20,697 nt of DNA from Sphaeroforma arctica JP610 (lineage: Eukaryota; Opisthokonta; Ichthyosporea; Ichthyophonida): the NCBI RefSeq assembly GCF_001186125.1, contig NW_014040472.1, positions 126,618 through 147,314 of the forward strand, read 5' to 3'. Numbering within the stretch: the stretch's first letter is position 1; the number at the start of each line of letters is the position of its first letter. The position numbers were made by a program, and so were the translations under genes. This document shows positions 10,094 to 20,683 of this stretch, piece by piece. The notes under the pieces were generated by a model, which was not told where the DNA came from, did not search any database, and was given only the letters and a program-made list of their open reading frames with translations.

Positions 10094-10309
10094 CGTATGT
10101 ATGGTTTTCGTCTCCTGGTTACTAAATTATGATGACACTGTATGAGATATTTCTATGGTCGTCGTTTCCGAGTAACTAAATTATGTTGACACCGTTTGAG
10201 TCATCATTATTTCATATTAAATCCTCTGTCCCAATATTCAGTCCGGTCCCTCAGCCCGGTACTGTAATATTCTACTCAGGTCCAATCCTCTGGTCCGGTC
10301 CTATATGTC
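10094..10309 (+). repeat. Long direct repeat, copy 2 (partner at 595-849)
   Basis: This is the second copy of the repeat at 595-849, in the same orientation and about 92 percent alike by eye. It starts eight bases after the LTR block that ends at 10086, so it marks the right edge of the inserted material. It continues directly into integrase-like plus-strand sequence, which the left copy does not. Confidence 0.65.
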
Positions 10310-11841
10310 ACATAGTATTTCTTTTTTTCTTACTGAATCCGAGGTTTTGGAGATTCTGTCGAAGAACGCATACACTGTCCAATCTCATCGGATTCCGCCT
10401 ACTACCGTCCTCAAATGTATTTGGGCTACGCATTGTGATCGTGGAAATTCTCGACCTCGCCGTTTGCGTCGCCTCCTGCTTGAGGTATTGGACTGGTCTT
10501 CTGATCAAACGTTTTTTCTCCGCTTCGTTATCACATACCCGGGCCGTCAATCTGAGGGTGCTGAAATTGGCCCTACAATGGGCCTCTTAACCCAATCTGC
10601 TCGCGGCTCGAGGATAACGCTATCAACTCTTCTACATCGACGAACATGCTAACTTTGTTCATGGTGCAGCTTTTTGCCATGATAGAAAACTGCTGAATAT
10701 GTCATTTAACAACTCAAACAAGCCTGAACAATGGGCCGTAACTGGTGTTTATGTCGCTGATAAATATGGCCCCTCCAAATCTGAAGTATTCAAATTATAG
10801 TGGGATTCTGAAAGCATTATACGCCACCCTATATCTACTAGTATGCATACTGACAATGGCTGTTGAGAGAATCATTGACACATAGACTGTTTGGTTTTTT
10901 TTATGACCAGACGTGGGATATTCATGGCTGGAAATTTGCGAGGAATATGAATTCCATAGTTCATTCCGTCACCAAATTATCCCCTTATACCTTGATGACG
11001 AATCGTCCGTTTCATAATTCTGGATCTAGTAAACTTGAAAAGGTTATCAATGAGAATCTACCTCCTGATACTCGCAGGATAACGTTGATTCCTCCACCTA
11101 CGGATCTTGATCGCAAAGTTTGGAAACGTACTCGCAAATTCCAAGAGTCTCAGGCTCGCCAAGTGAATAGACATCGTTATAATGTCCCTATGTTTGCTCT
11201 TGGTCGTCATGTTTTATATCAATTGAAACCGAATCCGGTTTCTGCTACTCGATTGTTGTTCGGGAACTGTTACCCCTCTATTATGTATGTCATACAGGAT
11301 TTGTCTACTTCCAAGTTTTATCGCTTCCATTGTTCCAAATTGAAGACTTATCGACCCCCGATTGGTTTTCCCGCTCCAGTTATCCGTGGTTCACGTGCTG
11401 CTTCTGTTTATATCAATTGGTTATTCTACGACAGTCCGTTCAAAGATGACCCTGATTTTGATCAAGAACGTCTGGCTCTTGCCGTTTTTAAAGATTAGAA
11501 TTCGGCAATTCTTTTCCAATATAAGTCCAACTTGGGTATTTGTATTTTTTTTTGCCCTCGCTTCTGCACACAAATATACTCGCTCTAATCTCGAGTTTCG
11601 TCCAGAGGATGATATTTTTCTCCGCCAACATCTTAATGATGCCCATTTCATGTCCATCCGTTCTGGATGTGTTTATGCATACCGACTGGCTAATAACCCT
11701 GAATATCTTCATTCTCAGTTACTTGATTGGTACACCAAACACCTTGCTACACAGGCTGCTTAGCTTGTGCTTCTTTCTTATCTTCTACATCTATACCATG
11801 TGCGTCTTAATACGTCCCTGTCCTTCAGGCCGTATGGGGGG
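10310..11841 (+). mobile_element. LTR retroelement fossil, plus strand: integrase region to PPT
   Basis: Plus-strand pieces read as the end of a pol gene. A MHTDNG block at about 10842 fits the integrase core. It is followed by MNSIVHSVTKLSPYTLM (about 10949-11000), which is the N-x-x-x-H-x-x-T-x-x-SPY motif near the core's end. A C-terminal region with FALGRHVLY and KLKTYRPP (about 11194-11360) fits the integrase C-terminal domain. More open sequence runs to a stop at 11761. A purine run, TATGGGGGG, at about 11833-11841 fits the polypurine tract placed just before a 3' LTR. The superfamily is uncertain (Ty3/gypsy or a relative). The element is broken, with several breaks, and its 5' part may be the material left of 860. 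Confidence 0.65.
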
Positions 11842-12165
11842 TTGTAACACAAGGTATATACCTTTTCCTCCTAACTAAAACCTTGTTGACTAAAACGTCG
11901 GCTGTCGGTTTCTTGAGATGTTTACGCGGGCAAATTGTTTCATCCAACAGGAAATCGATTACGACTTTCGTGTGACACTTGTTCATCTTAGGTGACACAC
12001 GAAAGTCTAAAACCGACACGATGAAGACTCTCATGTGACGAACCTATATAAGTACAAGTAACCGTCAGTTGTGAGCTTCACTTTACTAGAGTGAAGCTAC
12101 AACCAACATAAGACAAATATACTTAGTCTGACTATAACCGTCCACATTCGAGTCGTATTAGACAG
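11842..12165 (+). mobile_element. Probable 3' LTR of the plus-strand retroelement fossil
   Basis: The LTR seems to start with TTGTAACAC directly after the purine run. It holds a perfect 14-bp palindrome, AAGGTATATACCTT (11851-11864). It also holds a 16-bp hairpin, 11963-11978 against 11992-12007 with one mismatch, framed by a further GTCGGTTT/AAACCGAC pair. A TATA-like CCTATATAAG lies near 12042-12051. Shortly after it is a perfect 9-bp hairpin, AGCTTCACT/AGTGAAGCT (12074-12098), where the transcript start region would be. The right end is a guess. No matching 5' LTR is visible in the window. Confidence 0.5.
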
Positions 12166-12204
12166 GCTTTATCAGTATGTTCAATTGAGGACTGTCTCGT
12201 GTCT

Positions 12205-12500
12205 AATTTGCTCTCTCTCTCGCTAGCTAGCTAGCTAGCTAGTAGTAGACTAGTAGAGTAGTAGACTTGTAGTAGGCCCTCTCAAGGGGGACTGGGACAG
12301 GTAAATACTCTCTATATACTAAAATATATAGTCTCTTGTGGAGTTTTCTTTGGCGAGTAGTCTATAGAGAGTGACTGTAGACTGTAGAGTGTAGACTACG
12401 GTAGACTCTGAGTCCTTGGACTCTGGAGTCTGGACTCTGGAGTCTGGACTCTGGGACCAGTCTGGAGTCTGGAGTCTGGAGTCTGGAGACTGGACTCTCA
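12205..12500. repeat. Low-complexity tract: CT, GCTA, TAG and GGAGTCT repeats
   Basis: Several short repeats follow one another: a CT run (12211-12220), about five units of GCTA (12222-12243), TAG-like units to about 12275, and then from about 12371 a minisatellite built from seven-base GGAGTCT and GGACTCT units (clearest at 12415-12498). The overlapping minus-strand frames here (12319-12547) are by-products of the repeats. Confidence 0.8.
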
Positions 12501-13148
12501 AAAAAAACCAAACAAAAAAAAACCAAACAAATAACAATACAAAACAAAAATCACACCTATTTTATTTAATATTTTTTTTTGTTCAAATGGTGTAGCCCTA
12601 TGAAATCATGATATTTATATTTAGAACGGAGTGATAGAGGGACGGACCCGACGGAGGCTATGCAAAAATGTAGAGAAAATCAAAATGCAGACCTCCACAC
12701 CAGTCCAAAATAGGATGTGGTAAATATCCTTTTTTAAGAAAAAAAAGGAATTAAAAAACACTATTTATGGCTTGTTCGATTTTAGGAGGTGGCCATCATG
12801 GTGGGCCATGGCGCCTATGTATGGGTATGTTGAATACTAAATAGGCGGAGCGGCGGAGCTCACATAAACAATATTTTTTATAAAAAACAAATGCAAATCG
12901 GTGTATTTTTTATTTAAAAAAATATTATATATATGTATATATATATCAACAAAACTCAAAAAAAGGTTGAAAAACGGGTTCTTAAATCTCAGCTTCCCCC
13001 CACATTTATAATAAATAAATTGTACTACATATTTGGATTCGGGTATCGAATCCACAGACCAGTCTCTCTAGTTCCAGGGCCAGGAGTCCAGGAGTCTAAA
13101 AACTAAAACTAGAGAGCATAGTGACTCGAGTCTTTAGGTCTTAGGACA
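12501..13148. other. AT-rich intergenic stretch
   Basis: A-rich runs with AAACCAAACAA motifs (12500-12540) are followed by poly-A, poly-T and TATA runs. I see no coding frame with protein-like composition and no clear element ends. Confidence 0.5.
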
Positions 13149-13456
13149 CTGGCAGGCAGGGTTGTTAAACGGACAAATGGACTAAACTGTCCGGGAAAAA
13201 AAGGGCTGTCCATGGTATTATGACCTGTTTTTGAGACTGGCCATGTGTCCAATTCGAAAAAGACCTGTTGTCCACTGGTAAATTGAAAATCGTCTGGTAC
13301 AAATTGACCCAAACCATTTGTCCATTTCAAGATTGATGCCTGTCTGTTTGTTTGGTCCATAACTCCATATAAAGCCCTTTGTCTGGGTGTTCGTAATGCA
13401 AATGGTTGTCCGGACAGGACTTTTTCTTGTCCGTTTTTAACAACCCTGCTGGCAGG
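13149..13456. repeat. 8-bp target site duplication CTGGCAGG around the MITE
   Basis: The identical octamers at 13149-13156 and 13449-13456 abut the terminal inverted repeats with no gap. The pre-insertion site would have held a single copy. Confidence 0.9.
13157..13448. mobile_element. Non-autonomous hAT transposon (MITE), 292 bp
   Basis: The left end starts CAGGGTTGTTAAACGGACAA, and the right end read on the other strand starts CAGGGTTGTTAAAAACGGAC, so the ends are terminal inverted repeats differing by a two-base indel. The element is flanked on both sides by the same eight bases, CTGGCAGG (13149-13156 and 13449-13456). An 8-bp target duplication with a CAGGGTTG-type terminus is the hallmark of the hAT superfamily. 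The interior has no transposase, so it must have been moved by an enzyme encoded elsewhere. The 83-codon minus-strand frame across it (13109-13360) has no transposase features and runs past the element's end, so I read it as chance. The perfect target duplication suggests a fairly recent insertion. Confidence 0.9.
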
Positions 13457-13979
13457 ATCTTTTCCAGTCCTTTCGGATTTTCCGTTTGCAATATCTGGTC
13501 AATCATTGAGAAATTGAGGAATTTGTTTTGGTTTACGACTCCCGAGGTCTGTCAGACTCTGTGAGTTGACACTGTGAATAGTGAACATATCTCTTGTGTA
13601 AAATAATGTGTATTCAAGTTAGACTGTCTGTGAACTCTGCAAACATATTTATCTTGTATATTTCTATTTAAAAAAAATATTTTATAAAAATATATACCGA
13701 TCTCAACTGCAACAGCCGTCTTCAATTTATATATAAATAAAATATAAATAAACGTTTTGTATGAAAATAGGATATCGTCAAATCAGTTCTTCCCCAGTCC
13801 TCACTCCTCAGTCTGCACTCGGCAGGTCGACAGCCCTTGCTGGGGTCTGGTGAGTGGGGAGTGGGGGACCGTGTGGTATGACGCTAGATTTTCACTGTAC
13901 TGATAACCACTAAACGTATATGTTTTTGATACATTCGGCAATGGGCGTATATATTTCCATTTCGGGCATAGTTTTAGAG

Positions 13980-14018
<39 letters not shown>

Positions 14019-14420
14019 TTATTTTAATTATTCGTCGGGGGGTGGGGGTTTTTAATTCTTAACTCTCAGCACAAGCTTTTAGTTGTGATTTTGAGCCTGA
14101 TAGACTGATATTTATATGCATTTTGTTTTTATTGTTTTGTTTTTTGTTTCTTATTTTTTTAAATTTAGTAAAAAAAAACAAATATCACTATTAAAGTTAT
14201 TGTAAAAAAGTTCGTCCTGCATTTCGGTAAAATAACAAATTTTAAAAAATAAAGTGCGAAAAGCGGAAACGCCGGACTTGCCATTTTGGGACAGAAGAAG
14301 AAAAGTGTGGTGATTGGATTTGTTTATATCCGGTCTATCCGACTATCCGGTCTCGCCTTCTCGATATTTTTTTACTCACCCTGGTTGTGTTGCTTTCGCT
14401 GTGTGCCAGCAATCCAAAAC
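13457..14420. other. AT-rich stretch upstream of the ALDH gene
   Basis: No coding frame is recognisable. It contains an AT dinucleotide microsatellite at 13983-14014, a GGGGGGTGGGGG run near 14037, poly-T and poly-A tracts at 14140-14180, and CT/GA-rich DNA at 13795-13870. The last few hundred bases are the likely promoter region of the aldehyde dehydrogenase gene. Confidence 0.55.
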
Positions 14421-14421
14421 A

Positions 14422-14429
14422 TATAAATA
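14422..14429 (+). promoter_or_regulatory. TATA-like box of the ALDH gene
   Basis: TATAAATA lies 56 bp before the ATG at 14485. A start of transcription about 30 bp downstream would fall between this box and that ATG, which favours 14485 over the in-frame ATG at 14314 as the translation start. Position and sequence are the only evidence. Confidence 0.4.
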
Positions 14430-14484
14430 CAACGACACTTATGCTAATGATAGCATACATCCATTACAACAGAGGTCTTGCATA

Positions 14485-17400
14485 ATGAGTAAAATAAGCA
14501 GCCTCGCCCAAAAGGTGACAAACGCCTTCAAGTCAGGTAGGACTCAGCCCTTAGAGTGGAGGAAGAGCCAGCTTACCGCGCTGCGATCTCTACTGGTCGA
14601 CAATGAGACGAGGTATGGCCAGGCTTTCTCTTGTTAATTTTCACAGGCGTCGTATCCACGCTAGATATGGCATTGCTCGCTGTAGTGTGCGTTTAATTAC
14701 ATTTTGTGACGCCATCAGTTGGCTTGTCAACTGCGTCAGGCCGCCTACAACTAAATCAAAACTGTACAAATCATATACCAGACAATATTAGGGAAGTCTC
14801 TTATTTAAAACGTAAGTTACGATTTGAATCAAAACAAATCACTTGGTGGTGAGTGGTAGCGTCACATTGTACTATAGCGTGCCTTATTAAGAGCTCAGTG
14901 GCTCAGAAGACAATAAGAGTACTGTCACACACCGGTTAAGCTATGATTGTAAAACAACTCGTCTTTAAAAGCTTTGCATATGGCTAGTAAGTATCTTTCC
15001 ATCGTTTGTCATTGTGCTATTTACAGCTGACGATTGTATTGCACCTTGCGCAAAGCTACGGGAATGCCTGTATGCTTGTCTATGATCAGCACCTAAAACA
15101 CACTGTCGTTTAATCCCCAATTTATCTCAGGATTCTAAACGCCGTTCAAGCAGACCTAGGAAAGTGCCATGGCGAAGGATGGTTGGTCGAGACTCAAACA
15201 CCAATCAATTCTATCGATCAATCACTTGCCAAGTAAGTTTGATGGAATTTCACGCATGTAGCTATCTGTCGTACATTTCTCAGTTTTTAATAATTCGGTG
15301 TCTATCAGCAGTACTTCTCGATCTTATATCATTCCAAACTCTTTCGATTTTGTCATGCATCGTCTAAGTATACTTCTATCAGAGTTGCGGACGTAGGTCT
15401 ATAGTGAATTTACTTCTCACAACTCATATCACATACACTTTCTGCTTACCAATCAGAATCGACAAGTGGGTGAAGCCCAGAGTTGTACATACCGATATGA
15501 TGAACTTCCCAGCCAAAAGTATGATCTATCCGGAGCCCTTAGGAACAGCTCTGATCGTCGGCTGCTGGAATTATCCAATTACGCTTATCGCGGATCCTTT
15601 GGTAGCGGCAATTACAGCTGGTAACTCAGTGGTGATCAAAACAGGATCAGAGGATCACGCCAAAGAGAGCATGAAGGTCCTTGTAGATCTCATTCCCAAA
15701 TATATGGACCCTGAAGCTATTGGCATCGTTGATGGCGGATACGACGTCTTGCAGGATTGTTTGAAGGAACGCTGGGACATCGTGTTCGCTACTGGTTCAC
15801 CTAGTATGTCGTTGCTACGATTAACGCGTTCATACGCTTGCATTCAATTTGAATATCTTAGCATTTTGTGTGTCCATGCACGGTTTGAAGCGCGAGAATA
15901 GTATGTGGGCTTTGTTCCGTATTCATCACAGCTTCCGTGGGTATCCACTTCATATCGAGCAGGTAGGCGCTCATTCGCAAGTAGACACGTGCCCTATGAT
16001 AGTGTTCTCTTTTCTATTTTGAAGCTATCTAGTGTTGGAAAATGTATTCGATGCGAACTCCGAACTCCGATACATTGTGCACGTAATACACGTCTTCTCG
16101 TAAGGTGTTGCATTTTCCTCGTAGCCGTGTCGTCAAAGACTTACTATAATTACTCGTATTCTTTTCTAGATTTGGGTCGATTGGTGGCAGAACATTGCGT
16201 TCCTCACCTGACAAAGGCTATATTGGAACTGGGTGGCAAGTCTCCGGTTTACGTAGGAAGAAATGCAAAATTAGACACTGCGGCGAAGCGAATCGTTTGG
16301 GCCTCTCTTGGTATCAACGCTGGTCAAACGTGCATTCGCCCTGATCACTTATTCGTGGATAAGTATGTTTATTGGTCGAGTTAAGGTTATTTTATCCGTG
16401 ATGAACGGTCCGTTTTGTGCGATACGGTTAGTGTTCCTTCACTGTACATACCATGATCGAGGGTTAAATTATCAATTACAAGAATTATAGCATAGTTAAC
16501 TTCACACATGTACTTATTCCTCACTTGTTGTGGTTCTAAATAACAACTTCTGTTGATGCGTTTTGCAGTACTGTTGCAGACGAGTTCATCGAGCACATGA
16601 AGAGAGAAGTTGTAGCTATGTATGGAGAAAACCCCAAAGAAAGCCCAGAATACGGACGCATTGCTAAGGTGAAGAGTTTCTATAATCGCTTGATTGATAT
16701 TCTACAGAAGGACAGCAAGTACATTGTGCACGGCGGTGACTTCGACGCATCTCAATTGTAAGTTTTCAGAATCCTTTTTTATATCATAGTGGCAACAGAC
16801 ATATTCGTTGACATTTGTATGGCATGCAGAATTTAATAAAATTGCACGACTGCAATCATGTTCATATGTCACTATCAATCCGACTGAGAGTTTCAATGTG
16901 CTGTTTGCAATACTTGAATTCTCCACAGCTACATCCAGCCAACAATAATGGATTTCGGCGAGGACTCAGTTGCTTACCATAAATCAGCTGCTATGTCGGA
17001 TGAGATTTTCGGCCCAATTCTGCCCGTCCTGCGCGTGAGCAATGCTGATGAGGCAATCGAATCTATCCTTACTCGTGAGAAGCCGCTAGCCCTGTACGCC
17101 TACACTAATGATGAGCACGTGCAGGTATGTGTCTGTACGTATATCTCGAAAACTGTCGGCACAATACTTCTTCAAGCATTTATGCTTGCACATGTTTTTA
17201 CTAGTTGTCAAAATCGCTCTTCTTACATCGGTTTCCGAGAGGCTGACTTCTATTTGCCTTTGCTTTTTATACCTGTAGGAGAAATTCATGAAGGTATCCG
17301 CCGGAACGCTTCAATTCAACGACAGTATCACTTTCATGATGAACCACGATTTGCCATTCGGAGGCGTGGGCAATTCAGGCTGTGGCAAGTATCACGGAGA

Positions 17401-17617
17401 AAAGGGATTCGAAGAGTTCAGTCACATGAAATCTGTACTCGTGAACACGAACTTGAATGACTTGCCCTCTCGATTCGCCCCTCAGACGAGTATGGACATG
17501 ACAATTCTGGGAGCTGCGCACAGACATATGCCTGAAGCACTTGTGACTGCTGTAAACAACCTGCCTGCTATCGGCGGCGTGGGTGTCGTAGCTGGTCTGG
17601 CTTACTACTGTATGTAA
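14485..17617 (+). CDS. Class 3 aldehyde dehydrogenase (ALDH3 family), 7 exons
   Basis: ALDH3 enzymes oxidise medium- and long-chain aldehydes to acids with NAD(P)+ and are often membrane-associated. Exons: 14485-14612, 15131-15232, 15457-15803, 16170-16362, 16569-16757, 16929-17124, 17279-17617. All six introns (154-518 bp) are GT-AG, and the phases join into 497 residues, close to the roughly 450-490 of animal ALDH3. The N-terminus (SGRTQPLEWRKSQL) and the following ADLGK segment are family-typical. GCWNYP lies in exon 3. ATGSP (188-192) is the nucleotide-loop region. LELGGKSP holds the general base Glu212 and GQTC the catalytic Cys247. DEIFGPILP (344-352) and PFGGVGNSG (411-419) follow. The C-terminus (about 472-497) is mildly hydrophobic and could be a weak membrane anchor like that of ALDH3A2, but it is short and glycine-rich. 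An in-frame ATG at 14314 would add 57 residues; I prefer 14485 because of the TATA-like box and the family's usual start. The gene looks intact. Confidence 0.95.
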
Positions 17618-17741
17618 GGCACTCAACAACACAACAAAATTATAATGAGAATTTGAAACGCCCAACGGCAAAGTTGAGATCGTTGGGTATGAAGGTGAAT
17701 TTAGATAAAGTACAAACCCCACTTTTAAAGAATTTTCAAAG

Positions 17742-17747
17742 AATAAA
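17742..17747 (+). terminator. Poly(A) signal of the ALDH gene
   Basis: AATAAA lies 125 bp after the stop codon, the first such hexamer downstream. A further AATAAA lies at about 17990, close to the end of the convergent gene. Confidence 0.55.
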
Positions 17748-18085
17748 AAGTAAGTCGAGATCAACCAGTGATTTCCTTGACTGACTCTAATAGCACATAT
17801 ACCGTATCTGATATTATTATTAGTAGTATTACGGGGTACCCTGGTTAGCTGAGGTCAATAGAAGTTCGGATAGGAGCGTAGACAGTGAAGGTCCCCTCGT
17901 CTCAAGGGGCCATTTCGAGAGATCACCACCGTCCACCACTACTGAAAAATAATGCGTCTAAGGCAAAACAGTACAGTCAATATTCTCTCAATAAAAGTCT
18001 CGTTCAATAAGTGAATTGCAAAGCATTGCAACATTTATGGTCAAAGATGATTACCTCTACAAAAGCGAAGAATCTTGCGATAAAT
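17748..18085. other. Convergent intergenic region
   Basis: This short gap lies between the tail ends of the two host genes. It has a TTATTATTATTAGTAG run at about 17812-17828 and no coding frame. It should hold the 3' ends of both transcripts; I found no clear AATAAA for the minus-strand gene. Confidence 0.5.
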
Positions 18086-20082
18086 TTAAAAATGGTCACG
18101 CTCTGGCCTAGATACACCGAGGTCTTCAAACTCGGGATCGGTCAAGGCCTCGATCGTCTCCCAGTCATCACCAGTGTATTTGTTAAGCTGTGTACTACTC
18201 TTCTCCATAATACGAAGAGATTCGGGCGAGAAAGCCTTCAAATAGAGTTCGTCGAGCATTCCGGATCGCATACCATCGTCAACTATAAGCAGCAAAGTGT
18301 GAGTAGATATGAGTCACTTTGTCTATAATCTTGCCCTTCCACGATGGAGCATTGGTTGACGTTTTATACATCAAAGCATGGTCATTATAATTGAGAGGTT
18401 GTTTGCCAGCGCAAGAACATTTTCTTCGATGTACACTACTATAGGTAAGAATTGCTTTTATATATATATAAAATCGCAGACAGCTCGAATACGACTAAAT
18501 ACATGCTGAACGGTTAGCCATGCAAAAAATAATAAAAAATCAGAGTCGAATAACAACTTGCGTTAAAATCGCGAATATGAGGCCACGAATACGCAACGGA
18601 CAAAATTGACGCACCCGCCGCTACATTGTCATCATATGATATACTGCCGCTCCGTACAGGCTCAGAGTTGAAGCTAATGCGGTCTAACACTAGAACTCTC
18701 GTCAGGTTCAATAGAATACAATGCTCTTGTCTCTGGTAAAGTACTACTCCGAGCGCGTGGCAAGCACATTTCACGTTGAAATTCAGCTTGTTATAATTCG
18801 ACTCTGCTTTCCTGTACGCGTAAACGATGTTGTATTTGTTATGAGAGTTCTCAAGAATATACATAACGCGGAGACAAGTTTAAAAGATCCGTTATGTCAT
18901 TCTTTGGCGCTTCAATTTGCAGCGAGTTATAATAGATTTCTCCAAGTGATGTGACTCTACTCTATATATATATTGGCTGAGAAAGTAAATCTACTGCAAG
19001 AACACAATGCAGGCATGCCTATAAACGAGTACACACTGTGATGTGCACCTTCATACCTTATATCAGAGAAATCCAACACATTCACATTAATAGGCAGGAT
19101 TAGTCCATGATAGTTAGCGAGGACTGCTAAGAGTTGTGCGATGTACATTAGAGCTGACGTGGTAGACCAGAGAACCGTGTCACTATTGCGTTGCACAAAC
19201 CAGCGTCGTGCATCATCAGTAAGATTTATATTAACTATGGATATGGTCCAGGGTATCTTCTGGGGGTCCTGATATATACGAAAAACTGGGTATGTGCAAG
19301 TTCAAGGAGTATAAAACATAAGAATCTACACTCTGTTCGGAACTCCGACTAAAACACACTTGAAGAATACGAAGCTGAGTAATGAAATAAAAAGGGATAT
19401 GATGCTAAAATCAACATTGTAATTTAATAGTCAATTGTTGAGGTGGGACGAGGACAATAAAAACAAGCGAAAGTTCGTCAACATGACACACCTTTTCTTA
19501 AACGAGCTCGTGATCGTACACGTGTCTGTTCTAGGTTCTCAGTATCGGCGGAACAATTTCTCATCAGCTTGGCAAGCAGTTTTCTCAGTACGATTTTTGT
19601 TGACGTAACTATTCCGGGTTCTTGCACATCACTATCACTCGTTGATGCGACTTGCGATCTCGATCGTTGATGACCCAGCTACAAGAAGATGTAAACATAT
19701 TTAAAAATTGACCCGGTGGTGGTCGGGTGTGAGCCTTGGACACGCAGGAATGGTACAAGGCTATGAAAAATGCAAAGTTAGGTGTTACTATTGAAAGGAG
19801 CTTGTAAAACTTCCATCACACGTTGAAAGCACTCACCTCAAACCACCGAGATGACAATGAATGTTGAGACAGGTTCACGACAGAATATTCTCGACCGTTT
19901 CATTCAAGACTTTATACATCAGCATATTCTTTAAAAAACATGAAGCGAAATTGAGCGACAAGAGAAACAACTATACGTACCTGAGACAATATGCGTAATG
20001 TGACCTCTTCAGCACGTTCCTTATTATCTTTTAGTAACTGCCAGTTTTTCTTATTCAGTGCTGCCACACGCACATTCTCAAC
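18086..20082 (-). CDS. Atg14/Barkor-like autophagy protein, 5' end incomplete
   Basis: Atg14 links the class III PI3-kinase Vps34 and Beclin 1 to the ER to start autophagosomes. Minus-strand exons: 20082-19981, 19678-19492, 19285-19057, 18811-18558, 18282-18086. All introns are GT-AG and the phases close exactly (969 nt, 322 residues plus stop). The first exon (34 residues, charged, KKNWQLLKDNKERAEEV) looks like coiled coil, and the second is basic. Exon 3 has SALMYIAQLLAVLANYHG then LILP, which parallels the Atg14/UVRAG core (SAALCYATQL... LP in human Atg14, from memory). Exon 4 has YNKLNFNVKCACHALGV, matching the KLNANILYLCFSQHV block, and then NLTRVL and RSG. The last exon has KYTGDDWETI, like the DWEN block of Atg14. 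Overall identity is low, so UVRAG/Vps38 remains possible. The last donor (AA/GTTGTT) is weak. The start codon and any N-terminal cysteine motif are not located. Confidence 0.6.
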
Positions 20083-20208
20083 CTAACCATGAATAAAATC
20101 AGAGGACGAGACCTATATCAGTTTGCACGTGCTCGTCCACAAATAGTCCACTGCTTGTAGTGGCATGAAGCTACGCATATGAACCGATAAGGGCACACAC
20201 GGACTTAC

Positions 20209-20300
20209 AAATGTTCTCCACACAATAACAAATGTTTGCGTGTAGCAACAAATGCAGTTTCTTATCATGAAGTTTCTTTTCAATCGATTCAATTTATAGC
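20209..20300 (-). other. Possible further upstream exon of the Atg14-like gene
   Basis: A strong donor (TTT/GTAAGT) ends at 20209 on the minus strand in phase 0, which fits the phase-0 first base of the exon at 20082. The open frame before it contains MIRNCICCYTQTF, and an ATG lies at about 20270. The Cys-x-Cys-Cys cluster recalls the N-terminal cysteines of Atg14 only loosely. No convincing acceptor or start context is seen, so this is tentative. Confidence 0.25.
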
Positions 20301-20379
20301 TCAAAATAGAGAGATACATAAACATTTGCAGGCATAAACATGATGATAAAGATAGATATCTAGATAAAGGTATAAAAAC

Positions 20380-20521
20380 ATGCATAAAAACGCACACAAA
20401 CACACACACGCACACAAAAACAACTGTATATATTATGCATATATATCTAAACATAGACACACATACAGTGACACAGCCTCAGATACGGAGACAAACACAT
20501 ACACACACACGCACACACACA

Positions 20522-20561
<40 letters not shown>

Positions 20562-20562
20562 C

Positions 20563-20621
<59 letters not shown>

Positions 20622-20646
20622 TATATTATGCTTTATATATATAAAT

Positions 20647-20683
<37 letters not shown>

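Noticed and set aside
13109-13360. Minus-strand open frame of 83 codons as a gene
   Set aside because: It spans the left edge of the hAT MITE and runs into flanking DNA; its composition shows no domain.
14314-14484. N-terminal extension of the ALDH as the main start
   Set aside because: The TATA-like box at 14422 lies downstream of this ATG, and ALDH3 proteins normally begin at the 14485 equivalent. It is kept only as an alternative.
18086-18295. SAM domain in the last exon of the minus-strand gene
   Set aside because: ALTDPEFEDLGV resembles a SAM helix, but the exon is too short for the domain and fits the acidic DWE-type tail of Atg14 better.
18721-18954. Plus-strand open frame of 77 codons
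   Set aside because: It is antisense to an exon and intron of the Atg14-like gene and has no recognised motif.
20113-20460. Minus-strand frame of 115 codons as a membrane protein
   Set aside because: Its hydrophobic Val/Cys/Phe runs come from the CA microsatellite; only its last part might be an exon.
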